Positions 8,668-19,176 of a stretch of DNA of 64,000 nucleotides are shown one piece after another. Made by a program: the position numbers and the translations under genes. Source of the DNA: Polynucleobacter sp. 31A-FELB (GTDB lineage Bacteria; Pseudomonadota; Gammaproteobacteria; Burkholderiales; Burkholderiaceae). The notes beneath the pieces were generated by a model. The model worked only from the letters and a program-made list of their open reading frames with translations. It searched no databases and was not told the DNA's origin. Position 1 is the stretch's first letter, and every line of letters begins with the position of its first letter. The stretch covers positions 124,001 through 188,000 of the forward strand of contig NZ_JACVOO010000001.1 of assembly GCF_018882405.1 (NCBI RefSeq). Direction: 5' to 3'.

Positions 8668-11532
8668 TTACTTCGTAATGACATAACCCTTTAGTTTTGC
8701 GAATGCTGCAGTTAGAAGAGATTTCTGTTGTTCTTGATGGAGATGGGCATATCCACAAGCTGGAGAGGCAGACGCTGGGCGACCTGCATATGCCAACTTC
8801 GTACCTTCAGACATGTTCTCCAAAATATTGTGCTGAACAAAGAACCAAGCGCCTTGGTTTTGTGGCTCATCTTGACACCACACAACCTCTTGCAGGTTCG
8901 GATACTTCTTCAACTCAGCGGTCAATGCTTTATGCGGGAACGGATACAACTGCTCCAAGCGAATAATGGCAACATCGTCAATTTTCTTCTCGGTACGAGT
9001 TTTAGCTAAGTCGTAATAGACCTTACCAGAACACATTACCAAACGAGTTACCTTCTTGCCATCAATAGACTCATCACGCTCTGGCAGGATAGTTTGGAAA
9101 CCGCCCTTTGTGAATTCAGTTAATGGTGAGGCAGCTTCTTTATTACGCAGCAATGATTTTGGTGTCATCAAGATCAGCGGTTTGCGGAACTGACGAATCA
9201 TTTGACGGCGCAATACGTGGAAGATTTGCGATGCAGTGGTAGGTTGAATCACCTGCATATTGGTATCGGCGCACAACTGCATAAAGCGCTCTAAACGTGC
9301 AGATGAATGCTCAGGGCCTTGACCTTCATAACCGTGCGGCAACATCATGACCAAGCCATTTGCACGGCCCCACTTCACTTCTCCTGAAGCGATAAATTGA
9401 TCAATTACCACTTGAGCACCGTTCGCGAAATCGCCGAACTGTGCTTCCCAGATAGTTAAGGTGTTTGGTTCAGCAGCTGCGTAGCCATATTCAAAACCAA
9501 GTACAGCCTCTTCAGAGAGAATCGAGTCAATCACCACAAATGGCGCTTGATCTTTAGTGACATGCTGAAGCGCAATGTAGGTACCGGTATCCCATTTCTC
9601 ACGATTTTGCTCATGCAATACCGCATGACGGTGAGTAAAGGTGCCACGTCCGCTATCTTCACCAGATAAACGTACTGGGTAACCGCTAGCAACTAGAGAT
9701 GCGAAAGCCATGTGCTCGCCCATACCCCAATCGATATTGACTTCACCACGTCCCATTGCTGCGCGATCGTTGTAAACCTTAGCAACCAATGGATGAGCCT
9801 TGAAGCCCTCAGGAACGGTTGAAATCTTTTCAGCTAAACGCTTCCACTCAGTCAACGGAATTGCTGTATCAGCTTCGTCAGTCCATTTCTTATTTAAGAA
9901 TGGGGACCAGTCAACAGCGAACTTACCTTTGAAGTTGCTTAATACTGGATCAGAAGTCTGTTTACCCTCATCCATTGCAGCGCGGTACTCTTTAACCATG
10001 AGGTCGCCAGTACCAGCAGGCAATACACCCTGAGTTTCCAATCTATCGGCATATAACTTACGTGTGCCTGGGTGTGCAGCAATGATTTTGTACATCAAAG
10101 GCTGAGTCATTGCAGGCGTATCTTGCTCATTGTGACCAAGCTTACGGAAGCAGATGATGTCAATCGCAACATCCTTATGAAACTTCATGCGGAACTCAAC
10201 AGCCAACTTGGTTGCCAAGACCACCGCCTCAGGATCGTCGCCATTCACGTGCAATACTGGAGCATCAACAATCTTCATGATGTCCGTGCAATACAAGCTA
10301 GAACGCAAGTCGCGCGGATCCGAAGTTGTGAAACCAATTTGGTTATTAATAACGATGTGCATTGTGCCGCCCGTGGAGTAACCACGAACCTCGGACATCG
10401 CTAATGTTTCTTGCATTACGCCCTGTCCAGCAATCGCCGCATCACCGTGAACCAAGACTGGCATCACTTGGAGACCGAGCATATCGCCACGACGTTCCAT
10501 ACGAGCACGTGCAGAACCCTCTACTACTGGGTTAACGATTTCTAAATGGGATGGATTAAATGCCAATGACAAATGTACTGGACCGCCAGGTGTGGAGATA
10601 TCGCTAGAGAAACCCTGGTGATATTTCACGTCACCAGCAGGCAATGTTTCTGGGCCCTTGTGCTCAAACTCAGCAAACAAGTCTTTAGGCATTTTGCCCA
10701 AGGTATTTACCAGAACGTTTAAACGACCGCGGTGGGCCATACCAATGACGATCTCTTGAACACCCTTGTTGCCTGAGTCACGAATCAACTCGTCCATACA
10801 GGCAATAAAGCTTTCACCACCTTCAAGTGAGAATCGTTTTTGACCAACGTACTTGGCCTGAAGGTAACGCTCTAAGCCTTCAGCCGCAGTAACGCGATCC
10901 AAAATCTGACGTTTCTCGTCCACATTAAATTGCGGAGTTGAACGAATCGACTCTAATTTTTCTTGCCACCACTTCTTAATCTTCTGGTCAGCGATAAACA
11001 TAAACTCGACACCGATAGTGCCGCAGTAAGTTTCACGCAATGCCTGCAGCAAATCGCGCAAAGACATTTCATTCTTACCAAAGAATGTATTACTTGTATT
11101 GAAGACGATATCCATATCGCCATCAGTAAAGCCATAGAAAGCTGGATCCAACTCAGGAATATCCTGGCGCTCTGTGCGCTTCAATGGATCTAAGTTCGCC
11201 CAGCGATTACCAACATTGCGATACGCGGCAATAAGCTGTTGAACGGCAACGCGTTTGCGACCCAACTCCGAATCAGCGGAATCAGAAATCGTTCTGATTG
11301 GGCCCTGCTTAGCGCGCTCTGCAAATGAAGCAACAATAGGTCCATGGGCAATATCAGTTCGAGAGGAACCGTCGACCGCTGGAATTTGCTTCACATTATC
11401 AAAATAGTCTCGCCAATGATCAGCTACAGAAGCTGGATCGTGCAAGTAGGATTCGTAGAGTTCCTCTACGTAGGGGGCGTTTCCACCGAAGAGATAGGAG
11501 TTATCTCTTTGATCCTGCATCATGATGCTCAC
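8668..11532 (-). CDS. sucA: 2-oxoglutarate dehydrogenase E1
   Basis: Thiamine-diphosphate-dependent decarboxylase of the TCA cycle, 954 residues, the usual length. The N-terminal family peptide (YLFGGNAPYVEELYESYL) is followed by the ThDP-binding core; GMAHRGRLNVL, the NPSHLE motif, GDAAIAGQGV and the C-terminal transketolase-like region (LPHGYEGQGPEHSSAR) are all visible. It is the first gene of the sucA-sucB-lpdA-zapE cluster. The promoter should lie in the 288-base gap shared with the divergent regulator gene at 11821. Confidence 0.97.
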   Translation of the reverse strand: MSIMMQDQRDNSYLFGGNAPYVEELYESYLHDPASVADHWRDYFDNVKQIPAVDGSSRTDIAHGPIVASFAERAKQGPIRTISDSADSELGRKRVAVQQLIAAYRNVGNRWANLDPLKRTERQDIPELDPAFYGFTDGDMDIVFNTSNTFFGKNEMSLRDLLQALRETYCGTIGVEFMFIADQKIKKWWQEKLESIRSTPQFNVDEKRQILDRVTAAEGLERYLQAKYVGQKRFSLEGGESFIACMDELIRDSGNKGVQEIVIGMAHRGRLNVLVNTLGKMPKDLFAEFEHKGPETLPAGDVKYHQGFSSDISTPGGPVHLSLAFNPSHLEIVNPVVEGSARARMERRGDMLGLQVMPVLVHGDAAIAGQGVMQETLAMSEVRGYSTGGTMHIVINNQIGFTTSDPRDLRSSLYCTDIMKIVDAPVLHVNGDDPEAVVLATKLAVEFRMKFHKDVAIDIICFRKLGHNEQDTPAMTQPLMYKIIAAHPGTRKLYADRLETQGVLPAGTGDLMVKEYRAAMDEGKQTSDPVLSNFKGKFAVDWSPFLNKKWTDEADTAIPLTEWKRLAEKISTVPEGFKAHPLVAKVYNDRAAMGRGEVNIDWGMGEHMAFASLVASGYPVRLSGEDSGRGTFTHRHAVLHEQNREKWDTGTYIALQHVTKDQAPFVVIDSILSEEAVLGFEYGYAAAEPNTLTIWEAQFGDFANGAQVVIDQFIASGEVKWGRANGLVMMLPHGYEGQGPEHSSARLERFMQLCADTNMQVIQPTTASQIFHVLRRQMIRQFRKPLILMTPKSLLRNKEAASPLTEFTKGGFQTILPERDESIDGKKVTRLVMCSGKVYYDLAKTRTEKKIDDVAIIRLEQLYPFPHKALTAELKKYPNLQEVVWCQDEPQNQGAWFFVQHNILENMSEGTKLAYAGRPASASPACGYAHLHQEQQKSLLTAAFAKLKGYVITK

Positions 11533-11820
11533 CTTTCATCGGGTTTCCCGAATAAAAACTGTGGTTAAAACCATTCACTCCACGGCTAAACCGCTTTGCG
11601 AATTGATCTGTGCGAATACTCTTACAACGGTGCTAATTTAACACGATTACCCATTGATTCATAAAGGGCTTTCCCTGATTTAGGGCTTGTCAGGGGTATT
11701 TCCCTATTTTGACCCCGAATAAGAATTTTCCTACTCTGATTTAAACCGCTCCTGACAGATTCCCCTGGGATTGATTCGTATTCTCTAAATCTTCAAATGA
11801 ATTAATGAGATTAAGGATAT
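11533..11820. promoter_or_regulatory. Divergent intergenic region between sucA and the HTH/receiver gene
   Basis: This 288-base gap separates two divergent genes and must hold both promoters. The stretch is AT-rich near the plus-strand gene and contains no open frame of interest. A weak Shine-Dalgarno (AAGGAT) precedes the ATG at 11821. I could not identify convincing -35/-10 pairs or an operator. The position makes the product of 11821 a possible regulator of the sucA operon, which is inference only. Confidence 0.5.
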
Positions 11821-12522
11821 ATGAAAGCTATTACCCCAGAATTGGAATATCTAAGCACTCGTCAAAGCGCGAAAGTATTACAAGTATCTCTTGGCACTGT
11901 CCAGAAAATGGTTGAATTAGGAGAATTAATCGCCTGGAAGACCCGTGGAGGCCATCGTCGTATTCTGGCAAGCTCTTTACATCAACAGCTTGCTCGTCGT
12001 AAAAGAGCTATGCGGCAAAAAACAACCCAAAACTGTATTGCCATGGGGATATTCAGGAGAATTGAAAATAGCCATGAATTAATCGAATCCATTCAATGTT
12101 GGCAGTTAAAGGTAGATATGGAGGTGGCTGTAGATAGCCTGGAGGGCCTCATGAAGGCAGTATCAATCTCTCCTGATTTGATATTTCTTGACGCCCTAAT
12201 TCCGCCTGTTGAGCAGGTTCACCTGATCCATTACCTGAGTAAAAACAAGGACACACAGCGCATTCCTATTTTAGTAGATGAAGGATTTATACGCCTTCAT
12301 CCCGGCGTAATGGGCTTAGCAGATGAAAACACAGTTGGGGTCAGGTCCCAGTACCCAGATGCCCTCAAAGAAGAGCTTGAAAATGGCCTAATTGATCAAA
12401 ATCCCCTCATTATTGGCTATCCAGCCACTAATCCGGAGCTTGAGACTACGCTGGGAGGCAAAAATCGGCATGACCTATTGGAGCCTATATTTATCCAAGC
12501 CCTCAATCGAAAGTGCGTCTGA
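11821..12522 (+). CDS. Excisionase-type HTH protein with receiver-like domain
   Basis: A 233-residue protein. Residues about 8-58 form a MerR/excisionase-type winged HTH (STRQSAKVLQVSLGTVQKMV, then TRGGHRRI). The middle resembles a response-regulator receiver: the segment PDLIFLDALIPP keeps the position of the phospho-accepting Asp, followed by a helix and RIPILV as strand 4. The upstream acidic pair of a receiver is not evident, so phosphorylation is uncertain. The C-terminal 70 residues are unassigned. The HTH is N-terminal to the receiver, the reverse of most response regulators. No kinase gene is adjacent. It is divergent from sucA. Confidence 0.7.
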   Translation: MKAITPELEYLSTRQSAKVLQVSLGTVQKMVELGELIAWKTRGGHRRILASSLHQQLARRKRAMRQKTTQNCIAMGIFRRIENSHELIESIQCWQLKVDMEVAVDSLEGLMKAVSISPDLIFLDALIPPVEQVHLIHYLSKNKDTQRIPILVDEGFIRLHPGVMGLADENTVGVRSQYPDALKEELENGLIDQNPLIIGYPATNPELETTLGGKNRHDLLEPIFIQALNRKCV

Positions 12523-12546
12523 AGCCTTGGGTCTACACCAAAAAAT

Positions 12547-12583
12547 TAAAGGCCTCCCAATTTGCGCTGAGCGGCCTTTTTTA
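12547..12583 (+). terminator. Rho-independent terminator after the HTH/receiver gene
   Basis: A 7-bp stem (AAAGGCC with GGCCTTT) encloses an 18-base loop and ends in a T-run. It lies 25 bases after the stop codon at 12522. An A-rich stretch before the stem could also let it serve the convergent H-NS gene. Confidence 0.7.
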
Positions 12584-12611
12584 AATAAAAAAATCTTTTT
12601 AAATCAATATA

Positions 12612-12896
12612 TTAGATCAGGAAATTAGTGCGATCTCTTCCTTCAATCCATTTTGGCGCCTTACCGCGACCCGTCCAAGTATCACCAGTAGATGGATTAC
12701 GGTACTTAGGTGCAACCTTACCACTAGAGCTACGAGCACCGGCCTTGCGGCTAAATAAGTCTGAAGCTGTTAAATCGTATTGTTCAATGATGAGTTTGGC
12801 TTTGGCAATACCATCAGCCTTTTCACGCAAAACCGCCTCTTTAATCTGTTTATCCAACAATTCACGTTGGGCTAAAAGTTCTTTATAAGAAGACAT
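12612..12896 (-). CDS. hns: H-NS family nucleoid protein
   Basis: A 94-residue DNA-binding protein. The N-terminal half is a charged helix that should dimerise (MSSYKELLAQRELLDKQI). The C-terminal half carries the H-NS DNA-binding signature (YRNPSTGDTWTGRGKAPKW). The expected role is silencing of AT-rich, often horizontally acquired DNA, such as the islands in this window. The upstream 200 bases are very AT-rich, which fits autoregulation. The exact paralogue type is not resolved. Confidence 0.9.
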   Translation of the reverse strand: MSSYKELLAQRELLDKQIKEAVLREKADGIAKAKLIIEQYDLTASDLFSRKAGARSSSGKVAPKYRNPSTGDTWTGRGKAPKWIEGRDRTNFLI

Positions 12897-13099
12897 GTAT
12901 TAATTTCTCCGAATATTAATTTTATGGAATAACTAAGGATTAGCTATTCCTGAATAGTTATTATATACACATATTAATAAATCGGAATATATATTCACTA
13001 AGTCTAATAACCCTTTAGAAATAAGCGAATTAGGGTATTTATAGTGGAATAATTAACATAATCATTATAAATACTATATTTATAATAGGTAAATAAACA
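12897..13099. promoter_or_regulatory. AT-rich region upstream of the H-NS gene
   Basis: About 200 bases of strikingly AT-rich sequence with many ATTA/TAAT steps lie between the H-NS start and the thioesterase stop. No open frame is seen. Such DNA is a preferred H-NS target, so this is probably the H-NS promoter with autoregulatory sites. No defined operator could be read. Confidence 0.4.
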
Positions 13100-13501
13100 C
13101 TATCTCCGCAGCATAAATGTGCCACTGGATTTAGCGGTAACCTCACCAGCTTCATTTAAAACTACTGCTTCACAATAATTAATGGTTTTGCCGGACTTGA
13201 GAACACTCCCCTCAACTACGATTTTGCCGACGCTGGGACGCAAGAAGCTCACGCTCATATCAATAGTCATGGCACCAAGCGGCTGATCAATCGTGCTACG
13301 AGCCGCTGCCCCCATCGCAAAATCCAATAGAGTCATAACCACTCCGCCATGTGCAATGTGAAAGCTATTCTCAAACTCCGGCTTAATGACTAAGCTAATA
13401 CGTGATTTACCGCCTTCGGCATACTCAGGCACAACACCTAAGTGAGCCAAAAAAGGAATAGTTAAGCCGAAGTAAGTTGTGTCGTTTGAGCTAGATGTCA
13501 T
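13100..13501 (-). CDS. PaaI-family hotdog thioesterase
   Basis: A 133-residue single hotdog-fold acyl-CoA thioesterase of the PaaI/YbgC-like superfamily. The signature [15 protein letters not shown] (about residues 49-63) includes the catalytic-region HGG, and the C-terminal strands ([13 protein letters not shown]) fit the fold. The substrate is unknown; homologues act on phenylacetyl- or hydroxybenzoyl-CoA. It is placed alone between H-NS and tRNA-Pro on the minus strand. Confidence 0.8.
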   Translation of the reverse strand: MTSSSNDTTYFGLTIPFLAHLGVVPEYAEGGKSRISLVIKPEFENSFHIAHGGVVMTLLDFAMGAAARSTIDQPLGAMTIDMSVSFLRPSVGKIVVEGSVLKSGKTINYCEAVVLNEAGEVTAKSSGTFMLRR

Positions 13502-13523
13502 GGGAAGTTTGAAATTGAGTGAA

Positions 13524-13600
<77 letters not shown>

Positions 13601-13625
13601 ACAAGAAACAAAATTGTATCAGTAA

Positions 13626-13985
13626 CTATTTGGAGAGAATTTGCAGAACAGCCTGCAATTCATCACGCAAGCGAAGCTCACCACGAGCCTCATCAAGGCG
13701 ATTGCGGGCGCCACTAATGGTGAAACCCTCTTCATATAAAAGCGCCCTAATCTTGCGGATTAAGACAACCTCATGATGTTGATAGTAGCGACGATTACCT
13801 CGACGCTTTTGAGGGCTTAGCTGTGAGAACTCTTGTTCCCAGTAACGGAGTACATGGGAGCGAACGCCGCACAGGTCCGATACCTCACCAATTGTGAAAT
13901 AACGTTTAGCGGGAATTGGGGGGAGCTGCGAACTGAGCAGCGCCGACCCAGCATCAAATGCTGTTTTCTCGAGCATGTGACTCAA
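13626..13985 (-). CDS. MerR-family transcriptional regulator
   Basis: A 119-residue MerR-type regulator. The winged HTH is clear ([20 protein letters not shown], then RRGNRRYYQ). A short helical C-terminus follows, with no Cys-rich metal-binding tail. This protein is characteristically encoded immediately after ihfA in betaproteobacteria, and here it overlaps the 3' end of ihfA by 32 bases. Its regulon is not known from the sequence. Confidence 0.85.
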   Translation of the reverse strand: MSHMLEKTAFDAGSALLSSQLPPIPAKRYFTIGEVSDLCGVRSHVLRYWEQEFSQLSPQKRRGNRRYYQHHEVVLIRKIRALLYEEGFTISGARNRLDEARGELRLRDELQAVLQILSK

Positions 13986-14277
13986 CTACGTCCTTGAGCT
14001 TTTGACTTGCATGAAAAGTAACAACGCGACGGGCTGCAATCGGAATCATTTGACCAGTCTTAGGATTGCGACCTGGACGCGCAGATTTATTACGCAATTG
14101 GAAATTACCAAATCCAGAAATCTTTACCTCTACACCAGTCTCTAAAGACTGTCCAATGCGGTCAAAGAAGGCATCAATCATGTCTTTTGCCTCGCGCTTG
14201 TTCAAGCCAACTTGATCAAAGAGAGCTTCCGAGAGCTCATTCTTGGTAACGGTATCGCTGCTAACTAAATCATTCAT
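13954..14277 (-). CDS. ihfA: Integration host factor subunit alpha
   Basis: DNA-bending HU/IHF-family protein. The core motif [21 protein letters not shown] and the C-terminal [11 protein letters not shown] are typical of IHF-alpha. The open frame extends to 14349, but I choose the ATG at 14277 ([20 protein letters not shown]) because the first 24 residues upstream are not conserved and homologues start there; this gives about 107 residues. It follows pheT by about 40 bases, the standard pheS-pheT-ihfA order. IHF is often required for tyrosine-recombinase elements like those nearby. Confidence 0.93.
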   Translation of the reverse strand: MNDLVSSDTVTKNELSEALFDQVGLNKREAKDMIDAFFDRIGQSLETGVEVKISGFGNFQLRNKSARPGRNPKTGQMIPIAARRVVTFHASQKLKDVVESHARENSI

Positions 14278-14317
14278 GGCGGAAGTCTCTTTGTAATATC
14301 TTTTACTAATATTAAAC

Positions 14318-16774
14318 CTAGCGCAGACGAGCTGCGCAATTTTTCTCAAGCGATGACAATAAAGCCGTCATAACCGCTTCAATTTGTGCATCCTGCAGGG
14401 TTTCTTGTGGGTTCAATAGAGTCACACGGAAAGCCAAACTCTTTTCATCGTCAGCCATACTGCTAGAGCCGGCTTTTGGCTTGAACTCATCAAAGAGCTC
14501 AATCGCTTTTACAAAGTTTTGCTTTTTAGCGTTCATCGCATCAAGCAAGGTCTGCGCAGAAACAGCCTGCTTCACTACTACCGCCAAATCTCGTTGTACA
14601 GCAGGGAATTTGCTTAACTCTTCCGGCTGGGGAATTCCAAGGTTGCGAATGGCTTCTAAGTCCATTTCAAACAACACTGGAGCCTGAGGTAATTCATAGG
14701 CCTGTTGTAATCCAGGATGCAATTCACCAATCCAGCCAATATTTTTTTTACCAGCTGGGGTTACAAGTTGAATCTGTGCACTACGACCAGGATGCAGCGC
14801 AGGATGAACTGCTGACTCAGTTGTGAAATGCAGGGGATCGAGTACACGCTCCAGATCACCCTTCACGTCAAAGAAATCAACTGCACGATCAGCGCTTGCC
14901 CACTGCTCAGGGACAAATGATCCATAAGCCAAACCACCAACTTGCTGCGGCTGATGAAAACCAGCTACTTTGCCAGCTTCCTCTTGAACGCTCGCATCAC
15001 GCTTAAATACGCGACCCGTTTCAAATAAACGTACACGGCCAGCACCACGATTCAAATTTGACTTGAGGTTACCTAGTAAGCCACCCCATAGATTGCTACG
15101 CATCACGCCATACTGACTAGCAATTGGATTGAGTACGGCAATTAAATCTTTTTCAGTAGCGGCGGCTAAGCGTTGCTCACTCTCAAGATCGGTAAATCCA
15201 AAATTCACCGCCTCTTGATACCCCTGCAAAGCCAAACGTTGGCGCAGTAAATGCACTCCACGTTTTGCCTCAGCTTTAGCGCTCATCTTCAAAGACGAGA
15301 TAGGCGGTACATCAGGAATATTTTCAAAGCCGTACATGCGTGCGACTTCTTCAATTAAATCTTCTTCGATTTCGATATCAAAGCGATAGCTAGGAGGTGT
15401 AACGATAAATGCATCACCCTCTTGTTTGAATTCAAAACCAAGACGCTTAAATACATCAGCAACTACCTCTTGTGTGAGAGGGATACCGATCACCTTTTCC
15501 GCCCTAGCCAAACGCATTTTTACTGGCTTGCGCTCTGGAACATTTAATACTTGATCATCAACTGGGCCAGCTTGACCACCACATACTTCAATAATTAAAG
15601 AACTTAGATACTCTAGGCAATTAACGGTATTTTGTGGATCAACGCCACGCTCAAAGCGATGTGCAGCATCAGTGCTGAAATTAAAGCGACGTGCACGACC
15701 CTGGATTGCTGATGGCTGCCAGTAAGCCGCTTCAACATAAATATTTTTAGTATCGTCAGTCACGGCGCAATGATTACCACCCATGATGCCGGCTAATGCT
15801 ACTGGACCGGATTGATCCGCAACCACGCCAGCATCCTGCAACTTACCTGCAGAATCAGGGCCCTGCAAAGTAACAGTCTGACCATTTAATAACTCAAGAG
15901 TTTCGCCTGCTTTAGCCCAGCGAACAGTGATGTCGCCCTGCAATTTATCAATATCAAATACGTGGGTTGGCTGACCCATTTCCAACATGACGTAGTTAGA
16001 TAAATCCACTAAAGCGGAAATGCTTCTTTGACCAGCATTACAAAGTCGTTGAATGATCCAATCTGGTGTTTTAGCTTTTGGATTGACACCGTGAATAACA
16101 CGACCCGCAAAGCGCCCACAAAGCTCTGTGTTCTCTACGGTAACTTTGCGTTTGTCTTGAATGCTGACGGCTGGTGGAGTCCACTTAGGCGCACACAATG
16201 CGGCACCAGTAATAGCGGATACCTCACGAGCCATACCCATCAAAGATAGACAATCTGCTTTATTAGGCGTCAATTTAATAACAAAGATCTGGTCGTCCAG
16301 ATTTAAATACTGACGAATATCTTCACCTACCGGTGCATCTGCAGGTAACTCCAAAATGCCTTCGTGATCATCACCAAGACCAAGCTCGCGACCAGAGCAC
16401 AACATGCCTTGGCTTTCTACACCGCGCAACTTACCTACTTTGATCATGAATGGCTTACCACCTGCTTCGGCTGGTGGCAATTCTGCGCCAACCATAGCGC
16501 AAGGGATTTTGATGCCAGCGCGTGCGTTCGGTGCACCACAAACAATTTGCAACTCTTGACCAGTGCCAGCATCAACTTTACAAACACGCAAGCGGTCTGC
16601 ATCAGGATGCTGCTCAGCTGAGAGGATTTGGGCAACAACAATCTTTGTAAATGGGGGCGCTACTGAATGCTGCTCTTCCACCTCTAGGCCAGCCATAGTC
16701 ATTGCATGACCTAAAGCATTGCTATCGAGCGAAGGGTTTACATATTGGCGTAACCAAGATTCAGAAAATTGCAT
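14318..16774 (-). CDS. pheT: Phenylalanyl-tRNA synthetase beta subunit
   Basis: Large subunit of the alpha2-beta2 PheRS, 818 residues, the usual size. The N-terminal tRNA-binding (EMAP-like) domain (about residues 40-150, [20 protein letters not shown]) is followed by the B3/B4 editing region, the B5 domain and the C-terminal ferredoxin-fold anticodon-binding domain ([14 protein letters not shown]). It lies 31 bases downstream of pheS. Confidence 0.96.
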   Translation of the reverse strand: MQFSESWLRQYVNPSLDSNALGHAMTMAGLEVEEQHSVAPPFTKIVVAQILSAEQHPDADRLRVCKVDAGTGQELQIVCGAPNARAGIKIPCAMVGAELPPAEAGGKPFMIKVGKLRGVESQGMLCSGRELGLGDDHEGILELPADAPVGEDIRQYLNLDDQIFVIKLTPNKADCLSLMGMAREVSAITGAALCAPKWTPPAVSIQDKRKVTVENTELCGRFAGRVIHGVNPKAKTPDWIIQRLCNAGQRSISALVDLSNYVMLEMGQPTHVFDIDKLQGDITVRWAKAGETLELLNGQTVTLQGPDSAGKLQDAGVVADQSGPVALAGIMGGNHCAVTDDTKNIYVEAAYWQPSAIQGRARRFNFSTDAAHRFERGVDPQNTVNCLEYLSSLIIEVCGGQAGPVDDQVLNVPERKPVKMRLARAEKVIGIPLTQEVVADVFKRLGFEFKQEGDAFIVTPPSYRFDIEIEEDLIEEVARMYGFENIPDVPPISSLKMSAKAEAKRGVHLLRQRLALQGYQEAVNFGFTDLESEQRLAAATEKDLIAVLNPIASQYGVMRSNLWGGLLGNLKSNLNRGAGRVRLFETGRVFKRDASVQEEAGKVAGFHQPQQVGGLAYGSFVPEQWASADRAVDFFDVKGDLERVLDPLHFTTESAVHPALHPGRSAQIQLVTPAGKKNIGWIGELHPGLQQAYELPQAPVLFEMDLEAIRNLGIPQPEELSKFPAVQRDLAVVVKQAVSAQTLLDAMNAKKQNFVKAIELFDEFKPKAGSSSMADDEKSLAFRVTLLNPQETLQDAQIEAVMTALLSSLEKNCAARLR

Positions 16775-16805
16775 ATGCGCTATCTACTATTAGAAAGTTG
16801 GCGAA

Positions 16806-17852
16806 TTAAGCCGGAAATTGCGCTAAGAAACGGAGATCGTTCTCAAAGAAAAGACGTAAATCATCAACGCCATAACGCAACATCGTCAAGCGCTCTAAGC
16901 CAGAGCCAAAAGCAAAACCGGTATAGCGCTCTGGATCAATGCCCATATTGCGCAATACATTTGGATGAACCTGCCCTGCTCCAGAAATCTCTAACCAACG
17001 GCCGGCTAACTTGCCGCTACCGAAGGCCATATCGATTTCAGCTGAAGGCTCAGTGAATGGGAAATATGATGGGCGGAAACGAACTTGTAATTCATTCGTT
17101 TCAAAAAAGGTTCTTAAGAAATCGGTATACACACCCTTGAGATCAGCAAAGGAAACGCTCTCTGCAATCCATAAACCCTCTACCTGATGAAACATCGGTG
17201 AGTGGGTGGCATCGCTATCAACACGATATGTTCTGCCCGGTGCAATCACTTTGATTGGTGGCATCACATCATCATGAGCATATTTCTTAACATGCTCACT
17301 CGCATAACGAACCTGAATCGGACTGGTATGAGTGCGTAGCAACAAAGGCTTCCCATTGGAATCTTTGCCATCAATATAGAAGGTGTCCTGCATTGAACGC
17401 GCAGGATGATTCTCAGGACTATTTAAGGCGGTGAAATTAAACCAATCGGTTTCAATTTCAGGGCCATCTGCTACATCAAAACCAATGGAGCGGAAGATCT
17501 CTTCAACGCGCTCCCAGGTTCGCATCACAGGATGCAAGCTACCTACAGCTTGGCCACGGCCAGGCAAAGAGACATCAATTGATTCCGCGGCAAGACGTTG
17601 CATCAATACCGCATCAGCCAATGCTTGGCGACGCTCTTGTAATGCAGCTTCTACTTGAGTTTTGATTTGATTAATTTGGGCGCCAGCACTCTTGCGCTCA
17701 TCAGGCGACATTCCACCAAGCGCTTTTAAACGCTCAGTGAGAACACCTGACTTACCGAGATACTTGGCTTTCGCGTCCTCTAGAGCTGCCGCATCGGCAG
17801 CTCCGAGGAAATCACGTTTAGCATCCTCGACAATGTGGTCGAGAGAAACCAT
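16806..17852 (-). CDS. pheS: Phenylalanyl-tRNA synthetase alpha subunit
   Basis: Catalytic subunit of PheRS, 348 residues. An N-terminal coiled coil precedes the class II core; motif 2 ([20 protein letters not shown]) and motif 3 ([17 protein letters not shown]) are visible. Located 29 bases after rplT in the translation-factor cluster infC-rpmI-rplT-pheS-pheT. Confidence 0.97.
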   Translation of the reverse strand: MVSLDHIVEDAKRDFLGAADAAALEDAKAKYLGKSGVLTERLKALGGMSPDERKSAGAQINQIKTQVEAALQERRQALADAVLMQRLAAESIDVSLPGRGQAVGSLHPVMRTWERVEEIFRSIGFDVADGPEIETDWFNFTALNSPENHPARSMQDTFYIDGKDSNGKPLLLRTHTSPIQVRYASEHVKKYAHDDVMPPIKVIAPGRTYRVDSDATHSPMFHQVEGLWIAESVSFADLKGVYTDFLRTFFETNELQVRFRPSYFPFTEPSAEIDMAFGSGKLAGRWLEISGAGQVHPNVLRNMGIDPERYTGFAFGSGLERLTMLRYGVDDLRLFFENDLRFLAQFPA

Positions 17853-17881
17853 TGCAGCTTAGTTATTAAATAAACTAAGAA

Positions 17882-18247
17882 TTAAGCTGCAGCGCTTACT
17901 ACGGATTTGATCCGAGTAACCAAAGCGGCAAAAGCTGCTTTGTCAGCAATGGCCATATCAGAAAGCACTTTGCGGTCGAGTTCGATCGCAGCTTTCTTCA
18001 TACCATTCATGAATACGCTATAGGTCATGTCATGCTGACGAACTGCCGCGTTGATACGAGCAATCCACAATGCGCGGAATACACGTTTCTTATTGCGACG
18101 GTCGCGGTATGCATATTGACCAGCACGCATAACTGCTTGCTTAGCAATACGGAATACATTTTTACGACGTCCACGATAGCCTGTTGCGGCATCGGTGATT
18201 TTCTTATGACGGGCTCTTGCTGTAACCCCACGTTTGACTCTTGGCAT
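17882..18247 (-). CDS. rplT: 50S ribosomal protein L20
   Basis: L20 of 121 residues, fully typical: the basic N-terminal helix ([18 protein letters not shown]) and the conserved [20 protein letters not shown]. It binds 23S rRNA early in assembly and in several bacteria represses its own operon by binding the rpmI leader. Confidence 0.98.
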   Translation of the reverse strand: MPRVKRGVTARARHKKITDAATGYRGRRKNVFRIAKQAVMRAGQYAYRDRRNKKRVFRALWIARINAAVRQHDMTYSVFMNGMKKAAIELDRKVLSDMAIADKAAFAALVTRIKSVVSAAA

Positions 18248-18272
18248 TTATTTCTCCTAATCTAGTCTGAGG

Positions 18273-18470
18273 TTAAGCGTATGGAAGCATGGAGCGAATT
18301 GACTTAACGTCTGCCTTCGCAACTTCTGTGGAACCACGCAAATGACGCTTGTTCTTTGTGGTCTTCTTGGTGAGGATGTGGCGTTTGAAAGCCTGACCTC
18401 GTTTGATCGTTCCGCCTGCGCGAACCGTGAAGCGCTTTTTAGCGCTACTCTTGCTCTTCATCTTGGGCAT
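18273..18470 (-). CDS. rpmI: 50S ribosomal protein L35
   Basis: L35, 65 residues from the start [14 protein letters not shown] at 18470. The open frame reaches 18491, but the seven extra residues (MQKKGCF) are not part of the family and the purine-rich GGGG just upstream of 18470 serves as ribosome-binding site. The C-terminus [15 protein letters not shown] is typical. It precedes rplT by 25 bases. Confidence 0.96.
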   Translation of the reverse strand: MPKMKSKSSAKKRFTVRAGGTIKRGQAFKRHILTKKTTKNKRHLRGSTEVAKADVKSIRSMLPYA

Positions 18471-18609
18471 AAAGCACCCCTTCTTCTGCATGTGCGACTT
18501 AGGTGGTAACCGACGGTTACGCTTCCTGTACCTAGAAGCACTTCTAACTACCAGAGTCTTGCGACTCCTCCCTACTTAAACAACAAACCTAATCTTGCGA
18601 TTTGGTTTG
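18471..18609 (-). promoter_or_regulatory. infC-rpmI intergenic leader, possible L20 autoregulation site
   Basis: The 139 bases between the infC stop and the rpmI start are unusually long for this cluster and contain short self-complementary stretches (for example GTAACCG with CGGTTAC). In E. coli and Bacillus the corresponding region is bound by L20 to repress rpmI-rplT. That this happens here is inference; I could not fold a conserved L20 site by eye. Confidence 0.35.
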
Positions 18610-19134
18610 TTACTTAGCCTTACGAATGGGGGCCAATACCATCACCATCTGGCGACCTTCCATCTTTGGAAACTGTTCTACTTGACCATACTCAATCAGG
18701 TCTGACTTCAAACGCTCCAACATTCTGACTCCGATTTCTTGGTGGGCCATTTCACGACCCCGAAACCGCAGCGTAATCTTTGTCTTATCGCCATCTTCTA
18801 AAAAGCGGATTAGATTGCGTAGCTTCACACCATAGTCACCATCATCTGTGCCGGGACGGAATTTAACTTCCTTCACCTGAATCACTTTTTGCTTGAGCTT
18901 AGCTTCATGCAAACGTTTGGCTTCTTGGTACTTGAATTTGCCGAAGTCCATGATGCGGACTACAGGTGGCACAGCCGTCGGAGCAATTTCAACCAAATCG
19001 GTCTCTTTCTCTTCTGCTAAAGCCAGGGCTTCACTCAACTTAACTACACCGATGGGTTCTCCATCCAGTCCAATCAGACGCACTTCAGGAGCAGTAATCT
19101 CCCGGTTTATGCGCTGCGATTTATCAGTAGCGAT
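18610..19134 (-). CDS. infC: Translation initiation factor IF-3
   Basis: IF-3, with [13 protein letters not shown] in the N-domain and the C-domain [16 protein letters not shown] region. The first ATG or GTG in frame (GTG at 19083) would cut off the conserved N-terminus. The frame continues upstream as [18 protein letters not shown], beginning at an ATC codon (19132-19134) 9 bases after a strong AAAGGA. An ATT at 19143 is the alternative, but it abuts the Shine-Dalgarno. infC starting at AUU or AUC is an established feature that lets IF-3 repress its own translation. The product is about 174 residues. Confidence 0.92.
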   Translation of the reverse strand: MATDKSQRINREITAPEVRLIGLDGEPIGVVKLSEALALAEEKETDLVEIAPTAVPPVVRIMDFGKFKYQEAKRLHEAKLKQKVIQVKEVKFRPGTDDGDYGVKLRNLIRFLEDGDKTKITLRFRGREMAHQEIGVRMLERLKSDLIEYGQVEQFPKMEGRQMVMVLAPIRKAK

Positions 19135-19176
19135 CTTCTTAATTCCTTTAAAAAAACAATAAAAACCATTCCACCC

